This document shows, piece by piece, positions 15,886 to 25,808 of a DNA stretch of 64,000 nt. This DNA comes from Lacrimispora xylanisolvens (GTDB lineage: Bacteria > Bacillota > Clostridia > Lachnospirales > Lachnospiraceae). The stretch is from the NCBI RefSeq assembly GCF_002934545.1, contig NZ_PTJA01000014.1, positions 1-64,000 of the forward strand. Reading direction: 5' to 3'. How positions within the stretch are numbered: the first letter of the stretch is position 1; the number at the start of each line of letters is the position of its first letter. Below the pieces are notes generated by a model that worked only from the letters and a program-made list of their open reading frames with translations, had not been told where the DNA came from and ran no database searches. The position numbers were made by a program, and so were the translations under genes.

Positions 15886-18228
15886 ATGAAACAAAATGGA
15901 AAAAAAACTTTTAAATTATTCAAAAAATCCAGGGCCCATACCATTTTGTATCAATTTATGGTGACGTATTTTATTGTGCTGTTTATTCCTTTATTAATAT
16001 GCAGCGGTTATTATATCAGGATGATTTCAGTAATTGGCAACGACGATATACAGTCGAGGAAAACAGAGCTGACACATGCTGCAGTTTTAGTGGATACGAT
16101 GCTTGATGAAGTCTCCTATCTGGGAGACAGTCTTGCATCTAATACAGGTGTTAATACCTTTAAGAGAATTTCTGCCGCTTTCGAAGGTCCCAATTCCTAT
16201 GAGGTTTATGAGTTACACAAAATGCTTCCGGATCTATATGCCATTAATCAGTCTATATTTGACTATTTCATATTTTTTGATAAAAGTGAAACAGTAATAA
16301 ATAAGCAGATTGCCTATACATACAAGGATTTCTATGATCTCTACCTGCATGAGGTAAGATATGAAAGTTACGATGACTGGTACCGGCATATGAAAGAGGA
16401 TCAAGTAATTTATGGATTAAGCCCAATGGAAGCTTATAAATACAAAACGAAACCCTCTCTAAATATGATTGCATATACAAGGCCTATGATCTATGGGGAT
16501 TATAACGGGAAAAGCAGGATAGAGATCATGTTTAAAGATACGGTATTAGAAACCTTAATGCCGGCGCGGGCTGATAACAGTATCCAGTTTATAAAAGATT
16601 TTCACGGCAGGCTGCTTTACTATAAAGCTCAGGGTGAACCGGAAACGACATCCCGGGAGGATGTGAGCAGAGCAGTTGACATGGTCATTACCCATAATGA
16701 GAATCCTGAGAATCAGACAGTAATCCTTAATAAAGAAAAATATCTGGTGATCCGGTATGCTTCGGATAAATCCGGTCTGGAATATTATATGCTGCAGCCG
16801 ATGGTGGCAGTCAACAGCAGGAGTGTGTACAGTATGTTCATGCTGGCTGTTTTTGTTTTTACTGCAATAACGGTGGGAATCATATTAAGCTATTATATGT
16901 CCAAGAAAAGTGCCACTCCCATTAATGATATTATGAAAGAAGTTTCCCAAAACACGGAACGGTTTCAAGGGCATCAGGCAGTTTTTTTAAGCTTAAAAGA
17001 GACTTTTAAACATCTGATAAATACCAATACGGACATGATAAGGGTAATTGAAAGTCAGAAACCGTTTTTAAGGAATGCTTTTTTAAACCGGTTGTTATAC
17101 GGCAATTTCACTACAGAAGAGGAAGTTTCCATAATTGCCCGCAATATTGGACTGCTTCATACTGACAGGGTCTTTGGCATCCTTGTATTCCGCTTTAATA
17201 CGGATATAGATAAAATTGTAGAAGATGATCTGAAACTGATAAACTCCTGCATCCTTTCCATCATTGAAGTATTGAAAGAGATACTTCCAGACAGCCTCTA
17301 TACCACCCTTGACGGTGATCAGGTAGTCCTGCTGATGAGTATCGATAAGAAACACAGTGAGTATTTCAAAGAAGAGACAGAACGAAAGATTAGAAAAATC
17401 AGGGAAGCCATGCCCTCCAATGTATCGGAGCAGTTCTATGTATATGGTGGCAATGAAGTGGAGAGTCTGACAGAACTTAAGGATTCCTATAATAATGCAG
17501 TGTATATGTTCCAGAATGAGAAGGAGCAGATTGATCATACCGTCATCTGGTATATTAATAATTTTGTAAATATTCCTTCCTATCCTCCCCAGGACTTTTC
17601 CCTGAAACTTATGCATTATGTAATGGCTGGGGATAGTGAGGGGCTCCATGATGCTCTTGAGGATATTATTAAAAAGTATTTTATTGAGAACAATCTGCCG
17701 GTTTATCTCCAGCATATGCTTTTGAATGAATTGCAGACAGCGTTATTCCGTATAATCCGCCGGATTGGGGCTGATGAATCAGAATACCGTACTTATTATA
17801 ACAAATTAGAGGAAAACAGTAATGCAACACTGCTGAATCAGTTCACCCTCACTCTGAACCTGTACCGTACGGTATGTAAAGGTGTCAGCGACAGAAAGAA
17901 GCTTAAGGATACTTCCGCGATTACAGCTTCCATTGCTTCCTATATTGATGTTAATTACGGTGACAAAAATCTGTCACTAACCAGTGTTGCTGACATATTC
18001 AGTATCAGTGAACCCTATTTATCCAGCATATTTAAGCAGTCCCTGGGAATTAACTTTTCTAACTACATGGAAGGGGTAAGAATTGAAAAGGCAAAGGAAT
18101 TATTAGAAAAGACCAATTTGTCCATCGGTGAAATCTCCGATCATGTAGGTTACGGTTCGGCTAACTCTTTCTGTAGGGCTTTTAAGAGGGTAATGGGAAT
18201 CAGTGCTTCCGAATACAGAAAAAAATAA
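15886..18228 (+). CDS. Membrane-anchored AraC-family sensor-regulator of island C
   Basis: A 780-residue one-component regulator. A transmembrane segment near residues 24-45 (FMVTYFIVLFIPLLICSGYY) and a second near 310-330 (SMFMLAVFVFTAITVGIIL) flank an extracytoplasmic sensor of about 260 residues. A long cytoplasmic region then leads to a C-terminal AraC domain in the last 100 residues, with two helix-turn-helix units (TSVADIFSISEPYLSSIFKQ and IGEISDHVGYGSANSFCRAF). This is the plan of YtdP/YesS-type regulators beside LplABC-like transporters. It probably senses an external oligosaccharide and activates the transporter and enzyme operon starting 114 bp downstream. Confidence 0.9.
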   Translation: MKQNGKKTFKLFKKSRAHTILYQFMVTYFIVLFIPLLICSGYYIRMISVIGNDDIQSRKTELTHAAVLVDTMLDEVSYLGDSLASNTGVNTFKRISAAFEGPNSYEVYELHKMLPDLYAINQSIFDYFIFFDKSETVINKQIAYTYKDFYDLYLHEVRYESYDDWYRHMKEDQVIYGLSPMEAYKYKTKPSLNMIAYTRPMIYGDYNGKSRIEIMFKDTVLETLMPARADNSIQFIKDFHGRLLYYKAQGEPETTSREDVSRAVDMVITHNENPENQTVILNKEKYLVIRYASDKSGLEYYMLQPMVAVNSRSVYSMFMLAVFVFTAITVGIILSYYMSKKSATPINDIMKEVSQNTERFQGHQAVFLSLKETFKHLINTNTDMIRVIESQKPFLRNAFLNRLLYGNFTTEEEVSIIARNIGLLHTDRVFGILVFRFNTDIDKIVEDDLKLINSCILSIIEVLKEILPDSLYTTLDGDQVVLLMSIDKKHSEYFKEETERKIRKIREAMPSNVSEQFYVYGGNEVESLTELKDSYNNAVYMFQNEKEQIDHTVIWYINNFVNIPSYPPQDFSLKLMHYVMAGDSEGLHDALEDIIKKYFIENNLPVYLQHMLLNELQTALFRIIRRIGADESEYRTYYNKLEENSNATLLNQFTLTLNLYRTVCKGVSDRKKLKDTSAITASIASYIDVNYGDKNLSLTSVADIFSISEPYLSSIFKQSLGINFSNYMEGVRIEKAKELLEKTNLSIGEISDHVGYGSANSFCRAFKRVMGISASEYRKK

Positions 18229-18350
18229 GGACTGAAAGCCTTATAAACATTGGGTTCTTAAATTATGAATAGTGGGAAAAAAGTATTGTATATATATTTT
18301 TAGCTGACGGTGTGCAATGATGAAAAAAAGAAAAGGGAGAGGTGAATGAA

Positions 18351-19304
18351 TTGCTTAACCGTTATAAAGCTATTGTAACAAATCAAAAGAAAGGAGGCTT
18401 TTTGAAATACTTTGCTGCCCACTGGCAATTATATCTTATGATCGCACTGCCTTTCAGTGTATTACTGATTTTTTCTTATGGTCCCATGTACGGTGTTATA
18501 CTTGCTTTTAAAAATTATAAGGTAAGTCTGGGAATATGGGATAGTCCATGGGCTGATAATTATGGTTTTAATAATTTTATAAGATTTTTCAATAATTATA
18601 ATTTTAAAGAATGTTTCCGCAATACTCTGGTGGTTTCTATTTACTCCATGGTGGTAAGCATACCCTGTTCCATATTGCTGGCAATTTCCTTAAATTATAC
18701 TAAAAATATCTTATTTAAGAAAGCGGCCCAGTTGATTACATATTGTCCCTATTTTATTTCTACAATTGTATTTGTAGGAATTATAAATATAATCATGGAC
18801 AACAGAACCGGAGTAATTGGGAGCATTCTTTATAATCATTTCGGAATTAACGTACTGGGCAGTGCCGGATTGTTTCCGTCCCTCTATGTGTGGAGCGGTG
18901 TCTGGCAGGGGATTGGTTTCGGTGCAATTATTTATATTGCTGCCCTGGCTGGTGTAGACATGGAACAGCATGAAGCAGCCATTATCGACGGAGCCACTCT
19001 TTTACAGAGAATACGGTTTGTGGATATACCCGCAATTATACCTACGGTGGTTATTATGATGATCTTAAATATGGGAAGTCTCTTAAATGTGGGATATGAG
19101 AAAGTTCTTGCCATGCAGAACCAGAATAATCTGATTACTTCTGAGATTATCACTACCTATTCTTATAAGGTATCATTGGTTTCTACCTTTCCGGATTATC
19201 CATATTCTACTGCCATTGGATTGTTTCAGTCCCTGATTGGATTGTTTCTGATACTTGTCGCAAATAAAATCGCCAATAAAGTATCAGGCACTGGCTTTAT
19301 GTAA
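18351..19304 (+). CDS. ABC transporter permease, LplB/YtcP-type, island C
   Basis: A membrane permease of about 317 residues with six hydrophobic segments. The SYGPMYGVILAFKNY segment after the first helix is the hallmark of LplB-type permeases. The EAA loop reads HEAAIIDGATLLQ, and the protein ends ANKVSGTGFM, also typical. The start is uncertain: TTG at 18351 has GAGAGG 8 bp upstream, while an in-frame GTG at 18342 overlaps that ribosome site. It partners the 19316 permease (11-bp gap) and the 592-residue binding protein. These systems import complex oligosaccharides and usually lack a linked ATPase, as here. Confidence 0.88.
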   Translation: MLNRYKAIVTNQKKGGFLKYFAAHWQLYLMIALPFSVLLIFSYGPMYGVILAFKNYKVSLGIWDSPWADNYGFNNFIRFFNNYNFKECFRNTLVVSIYSMVVSIPCSILLAISLNYTKNILFKKAAQLITYCPYFISTIVFVGIINIIMDNRTGVIGSILYNHFGINVLGSAGLFPSLYVWSGVWQGIGFGAIIYIAALAGVDMEQHEAAIIDGATLLQRIRFVDIPAIIPTVVIMMILNMGSLLNVGYEKVLAMQNQNNLITSEIITTYSYKVSLVSTFPDYPYSTAIGLFQSLIGLFLILVANKIANKVSGTGFM

Positions 19305-19315
19305 AGGGGGAAATT

Positions 19316-20206
19316 ATGAAGAGTAGAAGAATTACACAGGATAAGGTTGTTTATTTCGTCAATTACATATTGCTCACCCTGCTGTTAATAATTGTGTTAT
19401 ATCCGATTATCTATATTATCAGCTGCTCCTTCAGCAGCGGTAATGCGCTGATGACTGGAAAGGTTAAATTATTTCCGGTAGGATTTACCCTGGACAGCTA
19501 TGAAACCGTATTTAAATATAAATCAATCTGGACCGGGTTTAAGAATTCACTTACTTATACGGTCTGCGGCGCTTTAATCAGTATAATCCTGACGTTGTTT
19601 GCGGCATATCCCTTATCCAGGGAGGATTTCAGGGGAAGAAAAATAGTGACAGGACTTTTCTTGTTTACCATGATGTTTTCTGGTGGATTAATCCCTACCT
19701 TTATGTTAGTGAAGAACCTTAAGATGATCAATACGATGTGGGCAGTCATTCTGCCCGGTTCAGTCAGTGCCTATAACGTTATTGTTGCAAGAACATTCTT
19801 TTATCAGACGATTCCAAAAGAATTACTGGAAGCCTCAAAGATGGATGGCTGCTCTGACTTTAAATTCTTCTCCATGATAGTAATACCTTTGTCTAAACCA
19901 ATTATAGCGGTTCTTAGTCTTTGGGTAACGGTTTCCTTATGGAATTCTTATTTTAACCCTATGATTTATATCAATTCCGTGGATAAATACCCATTACAGT
20001 TGGTACTCAGAAAAATAATTCTGATGTCCCAGGTGGATTTGTCTTCCGCCAATGTGGATCCCATGATGGTAGCAAAAAACCGGAATTTAAGTGAAATGCT
20101 AAAGTATGGAACAATTATTATCAGCAGCCTTCCCTTAATGATTGTCTATCCTTTCGTACAGAAATACTTTGTAAAGGGTGTTATGATCGGATCTGTTAAA
20201 GGTTGA
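19316..20206 (+). CDS. ABC transporter permease, LplC-type, island C
   Basis: A 296-residue membrane permease with six hydrophobic segments. LLIIVLYPIIYIISCSFSSG begins the protein as in LplC/YtcP-type partners, the EAA loop is LLEASKMDGCSDFKFF, and the C-terminus KYFVKGVMIGSVKG is the standard tail. AAGGGGG precedes the ATG. A small hairpin overlapping its stop codon separates it from the binding-protein gene. Confidence 0.9.
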   Translation: MKSRRITQDKVVYFVNYILLTLLLIIVLYPIIYIISCSFSSGNALMTGKVKLFPVGFTLDSYETVFKYKSIWTGFKNSLTYTVCGALISIILTLFAAYPLSREDFRGRKIVTGLFLFTMMFSGGLIPTFMLVKNLKMINTMWAVILPGSVSAYNVIVARTFFYQTIPKELLEASKMDGCSDFKFFSMIVIPLSKPIIAVLSLWVTVSLWNSYFNPMIYINSVDKYPLQLVLRKIILMSQVDLSSANVDPMMVAKNRNLSEMLKYGTIIISSLPLMIVYPFVQKYFVKGVMIGSVKG

Positions 20207-20219
20207 GTGTAACCTTTTT
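20198..20219 (+). terminator. Small hairpin over the permease stop codon, before the binding-protein gene
   Basis: AAAGGTT (20198-20204) pairs with AACCTTT (20211-20217) around a 6-nt loop, followed by TT. Only a modest terminator; it may act as an attenuator or processing site within the operon. Confidence 0.4.
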
Positions 20220-20252
20220 AGCTTAATATATAAATAATGAGGAGAAAAAACC

Positions 20253-22031
20253 ATGAAAAATAGAAGGATTTTTAACAAACGTATCATATCAATCATAGCT
20301 TCAACCGCTATGGTAGTATCACTGTTAGGAGGCTGCCAGAAATCTGGCACGAAATCTTCCGATGCCAAAACAGACGATACGAAATCAACATCTTCTGAAG
20401 ATGCGTTTAATTTTAAATCCGTTAAAGATGTGACGTTTCCACTGAAACAAAAGCTGGAATTAACAGTTTTTGTATATGCGACAGCTACAGGCGGGGGCAC
20501 ATATCAGGATAACTATGTAACCGACTGGCTGGAGGAAAAAACCAATATTCATCTGAATTATGTATATGATTTAGATGGTGATGATGCAAAAACCAAATTA
20601 AATCTTGTTATGACTGATGCGGCCAGTCTTCCGGATATCTTCCTGGCCACCAACTGGACGAAATCAGAAGTACAGTCTTATGGACAGCAGGGGCTGATTA
20701 TTCCCCTGAATGATTATCTAAAAGACGCACCAAACTGGAATGCCAATAATGAAAAAAGTCCTTCCAGAAAAGCGGATCTTACGATGACAGACGGAAACAT
20801 CTATACATATGGCGATGAGAATGAAAGCTTCCATAATATGTTCCAGAACAGAATGTGGATCTATATGCCCTGGGTAGAAAAACTCAATGAAGGTAAGGTG
20901 CCTCAGACCACAGATGAACTGTATGATTACATGAAAAAAATTAAAACCCAGGATCCCAATGGTAACGGTGCAGCAGATGAAATACCTATGACCGGTTATA
21001 TCGGCGGCTGGGCAACCGATCCCACTGTCTGGATGATTAATTCTTTTGTACAGTGTAACAATCCGTTAAGCAATACGAACCCTACGGTAGCAGCGGGTTT
21101 TGTCGCCAACAATGGAAAAATTGAGTATAACGTAATGAAAGACCAGTATAAAGATGCACTTAAATATATGAATAAGCTTTATAAAGAAGGTTTACTGGAT
21201 AATCAGACCTTTACTCAGGATAATACCCAGTTTGATTCTGCTTTAAATAATACGGACCATCTGGTTGGATTATATGCAGATGGCGGTGTGAATGCGGACG
21301 GAGATAATTTCTGGGCTAAAAAACCGGGTGACTGGCAAAACTGGGCATGCCTTGAGCCTGTTGCAGGACCTGATGGGGTCAGACTGGCGGCCAGAAGTAT
21401 TGCTACTTACTTTGGCTCTTCAATAGGAAGTATATCAGCAAATTGCAAATACCCTGTTATTGCAGCAGCATTATTTGATTTCATGGCATCAGAAGAAGCT
21501 TCCAATGTACAGGCATATGGACCAGAAGGCTTTGGCTGGGATTGGACAACAGAGGGAACTTCTTTGGGTGATGGTGTTCCTAAATATGAAACACATACGA
21601 TTCCCGATGATTTTGACTGGGTCGGAAACGGATTTCCCAGAAATTATGCTCACAAGGCCTATACTGCCGATGCTATGGTAAGATCCAGCAACATTGATTA
21701 CCGTTCTGCCTTAAAGATTGAGAATCCAGATCTGGATGTAGAGTATGTATTCCAGAAGGCAGCAGAAAAATATGAAAAATATTCACCGGATATTAACACC
21801 CTGATTCCAAACTTTGCATTCGAAGGGGATGACAGCCGGGCCATTTCGGAATATACACTGACCATTGGTGGATATGTAAATCAGGCTACGGTTCAGTTCA
21901 TCACTGGAAATATGGATATAGACAAAGAATGGGGCAATTATATCAGTAAATTAAAGGATATGGGAGTGGATGACTATATCGCACGTTATCAGAAATACTA
22001 TGATGAATATATGAAAACAACAGGAAAGTAA
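20253..22031 (+). CDS. Large extracellular solute-binding lipoprotein (LplA-like), island C
   Basis: A 592-residue binding protein, longer than the usual 420-450 because LplA-type members carry extra segments. The signal peptide has lipobox SLLGGC (Cys29), then a Ser/Lys/Asp-rich linker, then a domain starting KLELTVFVYATATGGGTYQDN. Many Trp and Tyr residues (GWATDPTVWMIN, DWQNWACLEP) fit carbohydrate binding. It serves the two upstream permeases. GAGGAG lies 11 bp before the ATG. The enzymes downstream suggest a ligand bearing fucose, galactose and arabinose or xylose units. Confidence 0.88.
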   Translation: MKNRRIFNKRIISIIASTAMVVSLLGGCQKSGTKSSDAKTDDTKSTSSEDAFNFKSVKDVTFPLKQKLELTVFVYATATGGGTYQDNYVTDWLEEKTNIHLNYVYDLDGDDAKTKLNLVMTDAASLPDIFLATNWTKSEVQSYGQQGLIIPLNDYLKDAPNWNANNEKSPSRKADLTMTDGNIYTYGDENESFHNMFQNRMWIYMPWVEKLNEGKVPQTTDELYDYMKKIKTQDPNGNGAADEIPMTGYIGGWATDPTVWMINSFVQCNNPLSNTNPTVAAGFVANNGKIEYNVMKDQYKDALKYMNKLYKEGLLDNQTFTQDNTQFDSALNNTDHLVGLYADGGVNADGDNFWAKKPGDWQNWACLEPVAGPDGVRLAARSIATYFGSSIGSISANCKYPVIAAALFDFMASEEASNVQAYGPEGFGWDWTTEGTSLGDGVPKYETHTIPDDFDWVGNGFPRNYAHKAYTADAMVRSSNIDYRSALKIENPDLDVEYVFQKAAEKYEKYSPDINTLIPNFAFEGDDSRAISEYTLTIGGYVNQATVQFITGNMDIDKEWGNYISKLKDMGVDDYIARYQKYYDEYMKTTGK

Positions 22032-22055
22032 AAAGACTGGTGGGAGGTATTATTT

Positions 22056-23471
22056 GTGAAAAAACAGGCCTTTAATCCCTATCTTCCGTCATGGGAATAT
22101 ATACCTGATGGGGAGCCTTATGTATTCGGAGATCGTATTTATATATATGGGTCTCATGACCGGTTCAGGGGAAATGCTTATTGTTTAAATGATTATGTAT
22201 GCTGGTCGGCACCAGTGGATGATCTGGGTGACTGGAGATATGAAGGTGTAATTTACCCCAAGGTATCCGATCCCCTTAATAGGGACGGCAGCATGTGTTT
22301 GTACGCACCGGATGTAACCTTAGGTCCTGATGGACGCTACTATCTTTATTATGTGCTGGATAAAGTAAGCATCGTATCCGTTGCGGTGTGTGAGGAACCG
22401 GCAGGAAGATATGAATTTTACGGATATGTACATTATGCTGACGGTACACGTCTGGGAGAAAGAAAAGGTGACGAACCCCAGTTTGATCCAGGGGTTCTTA
22501 CGGAAGGCGGTACAACCTATTTATATACCGGATTCTGCGGCGTAGGTGACAGATCCAGAAGCGGCCCCATGGTAACGGTACTTGGACCTGACATGCTTAC
22601 CATTGTGGAAGAACCTGTATTTATTGCCCCAAGCGAGCCATTCAGTGAAGGAAGCTCCTTTATGGAACATGAATTTTTCGAAGCACCGTCTATGAGAAAA
22701 AGAGGAGATACCTATTATTTTATTTATTCCTCCATTGTTATGCATGAATTATGCTACGCAACCAGTAAGTATCCCACAAAGGGGTTTGTGTACGGTGGAG
22801 TGGTAAGCAGTAATTGTGATATGCACATTCATTCCTATAAACCGGCCAGGAAACCCATGTATTATGGGTCTAATAATCATGGAAGTATGGTTGAAATCAA
22901 AAACCGGTGGTATATATTTTACCACCGCCATACGGATGGAACAAATTTCAGCAGGCAAGGCTGTGCAGAACCCATTGAGTTTCGGGAAGACGGATCCATC
23001 ATACAGCCAGAGATGACCTCCTGCGGATTAAACGGGGGACCATTGGCTGGAAGGGGAGAATACCCAGCTTATTTAGCCTGCAATCTTTTCTGTAAGGATG
23101 AAGAAATTTATACTCCCCTTGGAGGCCTTTGGATGGACAGCCGGTTCCCCAAAATAACACAGGACGGGAAAGATGGGGATGAGGAAGCCGGTTATATACA
23201 GAATATGCGTGATACGGCAACTGCCGGATTTAAATATTTTGACTGTCAGGGAGTGAAAGGTGTTATAATTAAAGTACGCGGATACTGCAGGGGTCAGTTT
23301 GAGATAAAAACCTCCTGGGATGGAAAAGCACTTACAAATATTCCCGTTGGTTATACCAATATATGGAAGGAATATACGGCGGATATTGCAATTCCGGATG
23401 GGATCTGGCCAATTTATATTACATATCGCGGAGAAGGCAGTGCGTCTTTACAATCGTTTACTTTAATTTAG
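22056..23471 (+). CDS. GH43 family glycosidase (arabinofuranosidase/xylosidase type)
   Basis: A 471-residue enzyme with the five-bladed propeller of GH43. Probable catalytic residues are D18 in YIPDGEPYVFGDRIYIYGSHD (base), D86 in LYAPDV (pKa modulator) and E209 in FFEAPSM (acid). Residues from about 330 form a beta-rich C-terminal module resembling a carbohydrate-binding domain (YFDCQGVKGVIIKVRGYCRG). Activity is most likely alpha-L-arabinofuranosidase or beta-xylosidase; some GH43 members act on galactan. The start is a GTG with GGGAGGT 7 bp upstream. No signal peptide, so cytoplasmic. It lies 24 bp after the binding-protein gene in the same operon. Confidence 0.85.
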   Translation: MKKQAFNPYLPSWEYIPDGEPYVFGDRIYIYGSHDRFRGNAYCLNDYVCWSAPVDDLGDWRYEGVIYPKVSDPLNRDGSMCLYAPDVTLGPDGRYYLYYVLDKVSIVSVAVCEEPAGRYEFYGYVHYADGTRLGERKGDEPQFDPGVLTEGGTTYLYTGFCGVGDRSRSGPMVTVLGPDMLTIVEEPVFIAPSEPFSEGSSFMEHEFFEAPSMRKRGDTYYFIYSSIVMHELCYATSKYPTKGFVYGGVVSSNCDMHIHSYKPARKPMYYGSNNHGSMVEIKNRWYIFYHRHTDGTNFSRQGCAEPIEFREDGSIIQPEMTSCGLNGGPLAGRGEYPAYLACNLFCKDEEIYTPLGGLWMDSRFPKITQDGKDGDEEAGYIQNMRDTATAGFKYFDCQGVKGVIIKVRGYCRGQFEIKTSWDGKALTNIPVGYTNIWKEYTADIAIPDGIWPIYITYRGEGSASLQSFTLI

Positions 23472-23487
23472 CCTGGAGGATATCCTT

Positions 23488-25797
23488 ATGAAGAATCGTT
23501 TGCTGTATGACAGACCAGTTCCGTACCAAAGATTCAGACCTGACAGTGAAGAAATTTGGAATGAAGCAGCACCCATTGGCAACGGAAACATGGGAGCTAT
23601 GGTTTTTGGTGGAGTTCAGATAGATAAATTGCAGCTGAATGAGGATACCATCTGGTATGGAAACGGGGGAAGAAACCGTGTAAATCCGGAAGCAAAAGGC
23701 AATTATCTTAAGATACGCCAGTTACTGTCAGACGGCATGGTCTCAGATGCTCAGAAGCTTGCCGCCGATACAATGATGCCAATTCCTGACCAGCAGAGAA
23801 ATTACAGTACCGCCGGTGAAATCTTTTTTGAATTTCATGAAGAGAACCAGGAGTTTAAGAATTACATAAGGTGTCTTGATTTCAATCAGGCAATTGTAAC
23901 CATGGAATATGAGATTGGCGGGGTGGAGTACCAAAGGGAATATTTTGCCAGTGCCGTTCATCAGGTAATTGCCCTCCATCAGGAGAGCAAAGGTGAGGAA
24001 AAGGTAAATGGCTGCCTGATTCTGACATTTTTCCGCAGTAATGTAGAAAAAATTGAAAAAATCTCCGACCACATCCTATCTATGACAGTAAAGGAAGGCG
24101 GAGAGGGCTGCTGTTATTGTGTCATGGCTGCAATTAAGAATGAAGGCGGTACCGTGGAGATTCACAGAGACCAGATCCGGGTGAATGAAGCAGATTCCTT
24201 TACTGTCTATCTGTCAATCCGAAGTGATTTCTATAAAGAAGAGCCGGCCGGCTGGTGCAGAGAAAAGCTGGAGTCTGTACTTAGGCTGCCTTATGAGCTT
24301 GTAAAGTCGGAGCATACAAAGGAGTACCAAAGCTACTTTAATCGCGTTCAATTTTCGCTGGGTCAGGATACTGCAAAAGCGGAAAGGACGGTTCCTGAAA
24401 GACTGAAAGCCATGCAGCAGGGAGAACAGGATCTGGAGCTGATTGCAGCGTATTACCAGTTTGGCAGATATTTGCTGATTTCAAGCAGCAGACCTGGGTC
24501 ACAGCCCGCAAATTTACAGGGCATCTGGAACCGCAATGAGCATCCGGCCTGGGGCAGTAAATATACAATTAACATTAATACGGAAATGAATTACTGGCCG
24601 GCAGAAAGCTGCAATTTATCGGAATGCCACCTTCCCCTTTTCCAGTTAATCCGTAGAATGCTTCCCTATGGTCAGAAGGTTGCAATGGATATGTACGGTC
24701 TGCCCGGTTTTGTTGCCCACCATAATACGGATTTGTTCGGAGACTGCGCCCCCCAGGATGCAGTCATGTCGTCTACGATCTGGCCTATGGGTGCAGCCTG
24801 GCTTTGCATTCATATCTGGAACCATTATGAATATACCCTGGATCAGGAATTTCTGAGAATGAATATGGATTTGATAAAGGAAGCCTGTCTTTTTATATCG
24901 GAGTATCTCTTTGAAAACCATCAGGGAAAACTGATAACAGGACCTTCCATTTCACCGGAAAACACCTATCTTCATCAGAGCGGTCAGACGGGTCAGCTTT
25001 GTATCGGGCCAACTATGGATACTGAGATTATCAGGGACCTGTTTGAGGCCTGTATCAAAGGGGCAGAGATTACTGACTGCGAGGATGAATTGACAAGGAA
25101 GCTTAAAACTATCTTACCCCGTCTTCCGCAGCTGTCTGTTGGTAAATACGGACAGTTAATGGAATGGGCGGAAGACTATGAGGAGATGGAACCTGGCCAC
25201 CGTCATATCTCTCATCTGTATGCGCTGTATCCTTCTGAGCAGATCACTTATGAAAGAACTCCGGAATTAATGGAGGCTGCAAGGGTGAGCTTAGAAAGAC
25301 GTCTTAAGAACGGCGGGGGTCATACCGGATGGTCAAGAGCCTGGATTATTACCATGTGGGCAAGACTCAGGGACGGCGAAAAGGCGGGAGAGAATATCAG
25401 GAATCTACTGACAAAATCAACCTATCCCAATCTTTTTGACTGTCACCCTCCGTTTCAGATTGACGGAAATTTTGGCGGGACGGCAGGTATTGTGGAAATG
25501 TTACTGCAATGCTTAAATGGGGAGCTTACTTTTCTGCCCGCACTGCCAAAAGACTGGGACTTGGGACATATAAGCGGAATAAAAACCAAAGGTGCCTTAA
25601 CCGTTTCCTTTACCTGGAAGGACGGAGAGGTTATTTCAGGCAGTATTCTTGCAGAGAAAGGCGGCAGGTGCTGTTTTATAAAGCCTGACAGCATTACAAA
25701 AATCGTTTCCGGGCAAAAGGTAAACATTACCTATAAAGGGCAGAAGGTAGTCTGTTACGGTGAGGGTGTATATGAAATACAACTCTTCTGTCAGTAA
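23488..25797 (+). CDS. GH95 family alpha-L-fucosidase-like enzyme
   Basis: A 769-residue cytoplasmic protein with the GH95 layout: N-terminal beta-sandwich starting EEIWNEAAPIGNGNMGAMVFGG, a linker, an (alpha/alpha)6 barrel and a C-terminal beta domain. Conserved segments include INTEMNYWPAESCNLSECH, FVAHHNTDLFGD, the SISPENTY region and FQIDGNFGGTAGIVEMLLQ. GH95 enzymes invert alpha-1,2-linked L-fucose, or in some members alpha-L-galactose, from galactose. In an operon with GH43 and GH36 genes, the likely role is to remove a terminal fucose from an imported plant oligosaccharide. Family certain; linkage inferred. Confidence 0.9.
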   Translation: MKNRLLYDRPVPYQRFRPDSEEIWNEAAPIGNGNMGAMVFGGVQIDKLQLNEDTIWYGNGGRNRVNPEAKGNYLKIRQLLSDGMVSDAQKLAADTMMPIPDQQRNYSTAGEIFFEFHEENQEFKNYIRCLDFNQAIVTMEYEIGGVEYQREYFASAVHQVIALHQESKGEEKVNGCLILTFFRSNVEKIEKISDHILSMTVKEGGEGCCYCVMAAIKNEGGTVEIHRDQIRVNEADSFTVYLSIRSDFYKEEPAGWCREKLESVLRLPYELVKSEHTKEYQSYFNRVQFSLGQDTAKAERTVPERLKAMQQGEQDLELIAAYYQFGRYLLISSSRPGSQPANLQGIWNRNEHPAWGSKYTININTEMNYWPAESCNLSECHLPLFQLIRRMLPYGQKVAMDMYGLPGFVAHHNTDLFGDCAPQDAVMSSTIWPMGAAWLCIHIWNHYEYTLDQEFLRMNMDLIKEACLFISEYLFENHQGKLITGPSISPENTYLHQSGQTGQLCIGPTMDTEIIRDLFEACIKGAEITDCEDELTRKLKTILPRLPQLSVGKYGQLMEWAEDYEEMEPGHRHISHLYALYPSEQITYERTPELMEAARVSLERRLKNGGGHTGWSRAWIITMWARLRDGEKAGENIRNLLTKSTYPNLFDCHPPFQIDGNFGGTAGIVEMLLQCLNGELTFLPALPKDWDLGHISGIKTKGALTVSFTWKDGEVISGSILAEKGGRCCFIKPDSITKIVSGQKVNITYKGQKVVCYGEGVYEIQLFCQ

Positions 25798-25808
25798 GGA
25801 GATCAGAG

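Noticed and set aside
17095-17715. A 206-codon open frame on the minus strand
   Set aside because: It lies wholly inside the AraC-type sensor gene on the opposite strand, has no ribosome site, and its product has no domain-like pattern.
18317-18349. A ten-codon ATG frame just before the island C permease
   Set aside because: Too short and without a ribosome site of its own; it merely overlaps the ribosome site and start of the permease.
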